In this document: positions 60,962 to 64,000 of the stretch, piece by piece
How positions within the stretch are numbered: position 1 is the stretch's first letter
Layout of the letters: every line of letters begins with the position of its first letter
NCBI GenBank assembly: GCA_910585615.1
Contig: CAJUFO010000003.1
Coordinates: 1-64,000, forward strand
From: an uncultured Acetatifactor sp.
GTDB lineage: Bacteria; Bacillota; Clostridia; Lachnospirales; Lachnospiraceae
Direction of reading: 5' to 3'
DNA length: 64,000 bases
Program-made: the position numbers and the translations under genes
The notes under the pieces: generated by a model
The model's input: only the letters and a program-made list of their open reading frames with translations
Databases searched by the model: none
What the model was told of the DNA's origin: nothing

Positions 60962-61909
60962 ATGGCAAAAGAAAAGGAAAAGCTGGCCGTAGAGACCCTG
61001 TCGCTGACCAAGTCCTACAACGGGAAAGCGGTAGTGAAACACCTGAGCATGCAGGTGAGGCAGGGAGCCATCTACGGATTCATCGGAAGGAACGGAGCCG
61101 GGAAGTCCACCACGCTGAAGATGCTCTGCGGGCTGGCGAAGCCCACGGAGGGGGAAATCAGGCTCTTCGGGAAGCCGGCGGAGGATTCTTACATGGCCAG
61201 GCGGCTGGGGTGCCTGATAGAGTCCACGGGCCTCTACCCTAACATGACCGCCAGTCAGAACATGATGATGAAAGCCAAATGCATGGGGCTGACAGACGAA
61301 AAGAGCGTGGACAGGGCGCTGGCCTCCACAGGGCTTGCGGACACGGGGAGCAAGAAGGCGCGCTATTTTTCCATGGGCATGAAGCAGCGGCTGGGAATCG
61401 GCCTTGCGCTGCTGGGGAATCCGGATCTGTTGATTCTGGATGAGCCGATCAACGGCCTGGACCCGGAGGGCACCAGGGAGGTCCGCGAGCTTCTGCTTGC
61501 GCTTTCACAGGAGGGAAAGACTCTCATTATCAGCTCCCACATCCTGGGAGAGCTGAGCAAGATAGCCACCCATTACGGCATCATCAAGGAGGGGAACCTG
61601 GTAGAGCAGATTGACAGGGAGACATTGGAGGGCAACTGCAGGGATTATTTCCAGATAGAGGTGGATGACAGCAAACGCGCGCTGCCGCTGATTCTGGAGC
61701 ATGCCCCGCAGATGCAGGCAGAGGTCATGGACGATAGGATAATACGCCTCTATGACCTGAAGGACGGCGCATGGCTGAACCACCTTCTCATCGAAAACCG
61801 GGTACAGGTCTATTCCTCCGGATTCCATCACATGGATCTGGAAGAGTATTTTCTGAACCGAATGGACAATCTGGCGGAAGGCAGGAAGGGAGGCGAGGAG
61901 CATGTTTAA
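60962..61909 (+). CDS. ABC transporter ATPase (bacitracin-export BcrA type)
   Basis: 315 residues. Walker A GRNGAGKST, Q-loop, signature variant FSMGMKQRLGIGLALL, Walker B LLILDEPINGLD, H-loop SSHILGEL. The last 90 residues form a C-terminal extension as in BcrA/lantibiotic-immunity ATPases. It works with the permease encoded by the overlapping next gene. AGGAAAGGAGAG precedes ATG 60962. A YxCTTAAC/TCTTTCTGAG-like direct repeat lies at about 60882-60900, a possible binding site for the regulator. Confidence 0.92.
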   Translation: MAKEKEKLAVETLSLTKSYNGKAVVKHLSMQVRQGAIYGFIGRNGAGKSTTLKMLCGLAKPTEGEIRLFGKPAEDSYMARRLGCLIESTGLYPNMTASQNMMMKAKCMGLTDEKSVDRALASTGLADTGSKKARYFSMGMKQRLGIGLALLGNPDLLILDEPINGLDPEGTREVRELLLALSQEGKTLIISSHILGELSKIATHYGIIKEGNLVEQIDRETLEGNCRDYFQIEVDDSKRALPLILEHAPQMQAEVMDDRIIRLYDLKDGAWLNHLLIENRVQVYSSGFHHMDLEEYFLNRMDNLAEGRKGGEEHV

Positions 61910-62708
61910 TCTGCTGTGCATGGACTTATATCGTATCAAAAGGAGCAAGTTTGCTTATGTATGCTTTGGGTGCCTCCTGGGGGTCATTTTCTTAAGCTAC
62001 CTGATGGTCTGGCTGATGGCTACGCCCAAGGGGCAGGAGACCGCGCTGAAGCTGGGGATGCTGCCGCTCAACGAGCTGGAGGAGGGCAGGGCCCTGCTGG
62101 CGGAGGCGGATGTCCTGGCGATGTTCCGGGAAAGCGGCATGGACGGCGGGATGTACAGCCTCATCTTCGGCGTTGCGGTGGCATTGCTGGTATGCGGGGA
62201 TTATCAGGGAGGCTTCATGAAGAACATCATGAGCCTGCACAGGCAGCGCCAGGTCTATATCGGCAGCAAGCTGATGGCGGCGGGCATCCTGAATTTCCTG
62301 TATCTGGCGCTCGGCTTCGCGTTCAATATGCTGATGAATCAGCTATTCCAGCATATGGTCCCCGCATCCGACTGGAGGGCCACCCTGTTCTATCTGGGAT
62401 GGGCCTGGGTGCTGACCACGGGCTTCGCCGCTTTGATCATCCTGCTCTGCGTGCTGAGCCGGAGCACTACCATAGGTGTACTGGGGGCCGTGTTTGGCGG
62501 CAGCGGCCTGATTGTGATGCTGCTCCACAGTATCACCAGCCAGTTCCATCTGGGCGGCTGGGTGGAGTATACCATCTATTATAATCTGACCTATGGACCC
62601 TCCTCCTATGCGTCTGTGAGAGACCTGAGAGGGGCGGCTGTGGGGCTTGCGTTCCTGGCGCTTTACTCTGCCGCGTCAGTGGTGGCCGTCAGGAAGCGCG
62701 ATATCTGA
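61902..62708 (+). CDS. ABC-2 type permease of the same transporter
   Basis: 268 residues, six hydrophobic segments (about 18-38, 72-95, 120-145, 160-185, 195-215, 240-260). The pattern ILNFLYLALGFAFNMLMNQLF and lack of a large outer loop match BcrB/LanE-like ABC-2 permeases that protect from peptide antibiotics. It overlaps the ATPase gene by eight bases. The exact substrate is not readable. Confidence 0.9.
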   Translation: MFNLLCMDLYRIKRSKFAYVCFGCLLGVIFLSYLMVWLMATPKGQETALKLGMLPLNELEEGRALLAEADVLAMFRESGMDGGMYSLIFGVAVALLVCGDYQGGFMKNIMSLHRQRQVYIGSKLMAAGILNFLYLALGFAFNMLMNQLFQHMVPASDWRATLFYLGWAWVLTTGFAALIILLCVLSRSTTIGVLGAVFGGSGLIVMLLHSITSQFHLGGWVEYTIYYNLTYGPSSYASVRDLRGAAVGLAFLALYSAASVVAVRKRDI

Positions 62709-62780
62709 GGCTGAGAAGGAAAGAAAGCCGAGGACAGAGAAAGAAGGCTGAGGCCGAGGAAGGAAAGGGCAAGGGGTGAC

Positions 62781-63671
62781 ATGGAGATTATTCTGGCGGT
62801 TGTCTGCGTGCTGTGTCTCTGTCTGGGGTTCGCATGTATCCGTTACAGGGCTGAGCTGAAATCCCTCTACCGGCAGCTGGAGGAAGTGGCGGCGGGGAGC
62901 CATATAGAGCTGACACTGAACAGCCGCTGCAAGCCCCTGCTGGGCCTCTGCCGGATGCTGAACCATGTCCTGCAGGCCAGGGACAGGGACTATCTTCAGT
63001 ACGACCAGGCCGAGAAGCGGCTCAAACAGGACATCACCAGCCTGGCCCACGATATCCGGACGCCCCTCACTGGGGCGTTCGGGTACGTCCAACTGGCCCA
63101 GGAGTGCGCAGACACCGAAAAGCGGCAGCATTACCTGGATGCCGTGGAGAGGCGGCTGCGGGAGCTGGAGGACATGCTGGAGGAATTGTTCCTGTATACA
63201 AAGGTCACTGGCGAGGATTTCCGCCTGTCCCCGGAGAGCCTCCAGGTGCTGCCCCTCCTGGGGGAATGCCTGCTTGGCCTGTATGCCAGGTTCCAGGAAG
63301 CGGGCACGGCCCCCGCAGTGAGCTTCGAGACGGAAGACTTCAGGGTCATGGCAGACCAGGAGGCCCTGCGGCGGGTGTTCCTGAATCTGATTACAAACGC
63401 ACTGGTGCACGGCACGGGCGATATTTCCATTCTCCAGACAGGGAACCGGATAGCCTTCGAAAATCCCATACCGGAGGGGAACCCGCCAAATCCGGAACAG
63501 CTCTTCGACAGATTCTATAAAAGCGACCCCGCCCGACGGAAGGGCTCCTCCGGCCTGGGGCTGTTCATTGTCCGGGAGCTGATGCGGAAGATGGGCGGAG
63601 AGACCGGGGCGCAGCTGGAGGAAGGAAAGCTGCGAATCACGTTGTATTTCCCTGAAGACCTATCCTTGTAA
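62781..63671 (+). CDS. Intramembrane-type histidine kinase of the ABC operon
   Basis: 296 residues. One N-terminal transmembrane helix (about 3-21) and essentially no outer domain, so it is a small intramembrane-sensing kinase. H box LAHDIRTPLTG, N box RVFLNLITNALVHG, G2 GSSGLGLFIV; the ATP lid is short. Such kinases read the state of the linked ABC transporter rather than a ligand. Order regulator-ATPase-permease-kinase suggests one operon; 72 purine-rich bases with repeated AGAAAGGCTGAGG-like strings precede it. A start at ATG 62781 follows GGGCAAGGGGTG. Confidence 0.88.
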   Translation: MEIILAVVCVLCLCLGFACIRYRAELKSLYRQLEEVAAGSHIELTLNSRCKPLLGLCRMLNHVLQARDRDYLQYDQAEKRLKQDITSLAHDIRTPLTGAFGYVQLAQECADTEKRQHYLDAVERRLRELEDMLEELFLYTKVTGEDFRLSPESLQVLPLLGECLLGLYARFQEAGTAPAVSFETEDFRVMADQEALRRVFLNLITNALVHGTGDISILQTGNRIAFENPIPEGNPPNPEQLFDRFYKSDPARRKGSSGLGLFIVRELMRKMGGETGAQLEEGKLRITLYFPEDLSL

Positions 63672-63766
63672 TCAAATGGGCCACGCAAAAAAGCATACTA
63701 TAATGCAATGCCTGCCATGGACAGGAACGCTGTTAAAGGGACGCTTTCGCAATTGAAGACATCCCT

Positions 63767-64000
63767 CTACAACCAGCTCCTCTCCACATTCTCCTTCAAC
63801 GAACAGAACATCCCGCAGAATAGCTCCCGCGTCTGCCGTATGATATCCAAAGCAATCGCCTTATTATAGGAATGGGCCACATTGTTCCGCGCCTGCAGCG
63901 CTGCCAGCCATACATCCTCGTCTATTATCATGGATGCCTGAAATGCGGTTTTGATAATCAGCTTTGGCGACCCGGTGGAGGCCCCCTCATAGCCATGCAG
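63767..64000 (-). CDS. HI0074-type nucleotidyltransferase-associated protein, partial
   Basis: 77 residues at the C-terminus of a frame that continues past the right edge. Motifs GYEGASTGSPKLIIKTAFQA, VWLAALQARNNVAHSYNKAI match the HEPN-like HI0074 family (nucleotidyltransferase substrate binding), with the HxY-type RNHxxHxY region RNNVAHSY. Partners are small MNT nucleotidyltransferases, usually encoded next door, here outside the window. Stop codon at 63767-63769. About 95 bases separate it from the convergent kinase gene. Confidence 0.75.
   Translation of the reverse strand: MHGYEGASTGSPKLIIKTAFQASMIIDEDVWLAALQARNNVAHSYNKAIALDIIRQTRELFCGMFCSLKENVERSWL

Noticed and set aside
1..64000. CRISPR arrays, tRNA and rRNA genes
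   Set aside because: No regularly spaced direct repeats with unique spacers were seen; the 33-base repeats at 56680 are coding and contiguous. No cloverleaf or rRNA-like stretch was recognised, although a dedicated scan could not be run.

Overview
The window reads as chromosome of a Gram-positive anaerobe of the class Clostridia, most likely a Lachnospiraceae member. Reasons: strong AGGAGG-type ribosome binding sites, TTGACA/TATAAT promoters, MsmX-type sugar ABC transport, AGCS and SSF symporters, a corrinoid methyltransferase cluster, PepT, BlaI/M56 pairs and fused propeller/solute-binding lipoproteins. Most of it is GC-rich; one block (about 7.4-11.66 kb) is strikingly AT-rich and clearly foreign. 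The species call is inference from gene content, not from a marker gene.

Region 1 (1-11.66 kb) is the right end of a prophage or prophage-like element: tail protein, holin, endolysin, terminator, a zinc-finger/HTH protein, a SHOCT-like small protein and two overlapping serine recombinases, followed by AT-rich cargo. The cargo is one tight five-gene operon with its own promoter: XRE regulator, winged-helix/TIR-like protein, two unknowns and a divergent MiaA-type prenyltransferase. It ends in a long dyad, a terminator and a cluster of CGATAGC repeats. The element then abuts the 3' part of a GH89 alpha-N-acetylglucosaminidase gene, which it appears to interrupt. The cargo operon is my best candidate for an undescribed (probably phage-defence) system.

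Region 2 (11.67-32 kb) is glycan and C1 metabolism: the GH89 remnant, a lipoprotein, an AraC-GGDEF regulator, a GH2 enzyme, then a corrinoid cluster (AraC-corrinoid protein fusion with an internal start, two UroD-fold methyltransferases, a frameshifted DUF2284 gene, a RACo-type reductive activator), a divergent SSF symporter, and a response regulator/kinase/membrane-protein trio followed by an alanine-type symporter.

Region 3 (32-41.6 kb) mixes intact genes (pepT, BlaI-M56 pair, AAC(6')-type acetyltransferase, miaB, a tcdA-like dehydratase) with a notable graveyard of recombinational remnants: a response-regulator/ABC chimera, a doubly deleted AAA-ATPase/nuclease gene, an APH stump joined to a mobile-element protein tail, and an MNT antitoxin whose HEPN partner has been gutted.

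Region 4 (41.65-64 kb) contains a sugar ABC importer operon, pgi, an OB-like lipoprotein, a leader peptide/terminator module ahead of an ABC-DUF1854-ABC exporter cassette, a GH172 enzyme, a hendecad-repeat coiled-coil protein, the TldD/TldE protease pair, and a response regulator-ABC-permease-kinase operon of the peptide-antibiotic detoxification kind. The right edge cuts a HI0074-type nucleotidyltransferase-associated protein on the minus strand.
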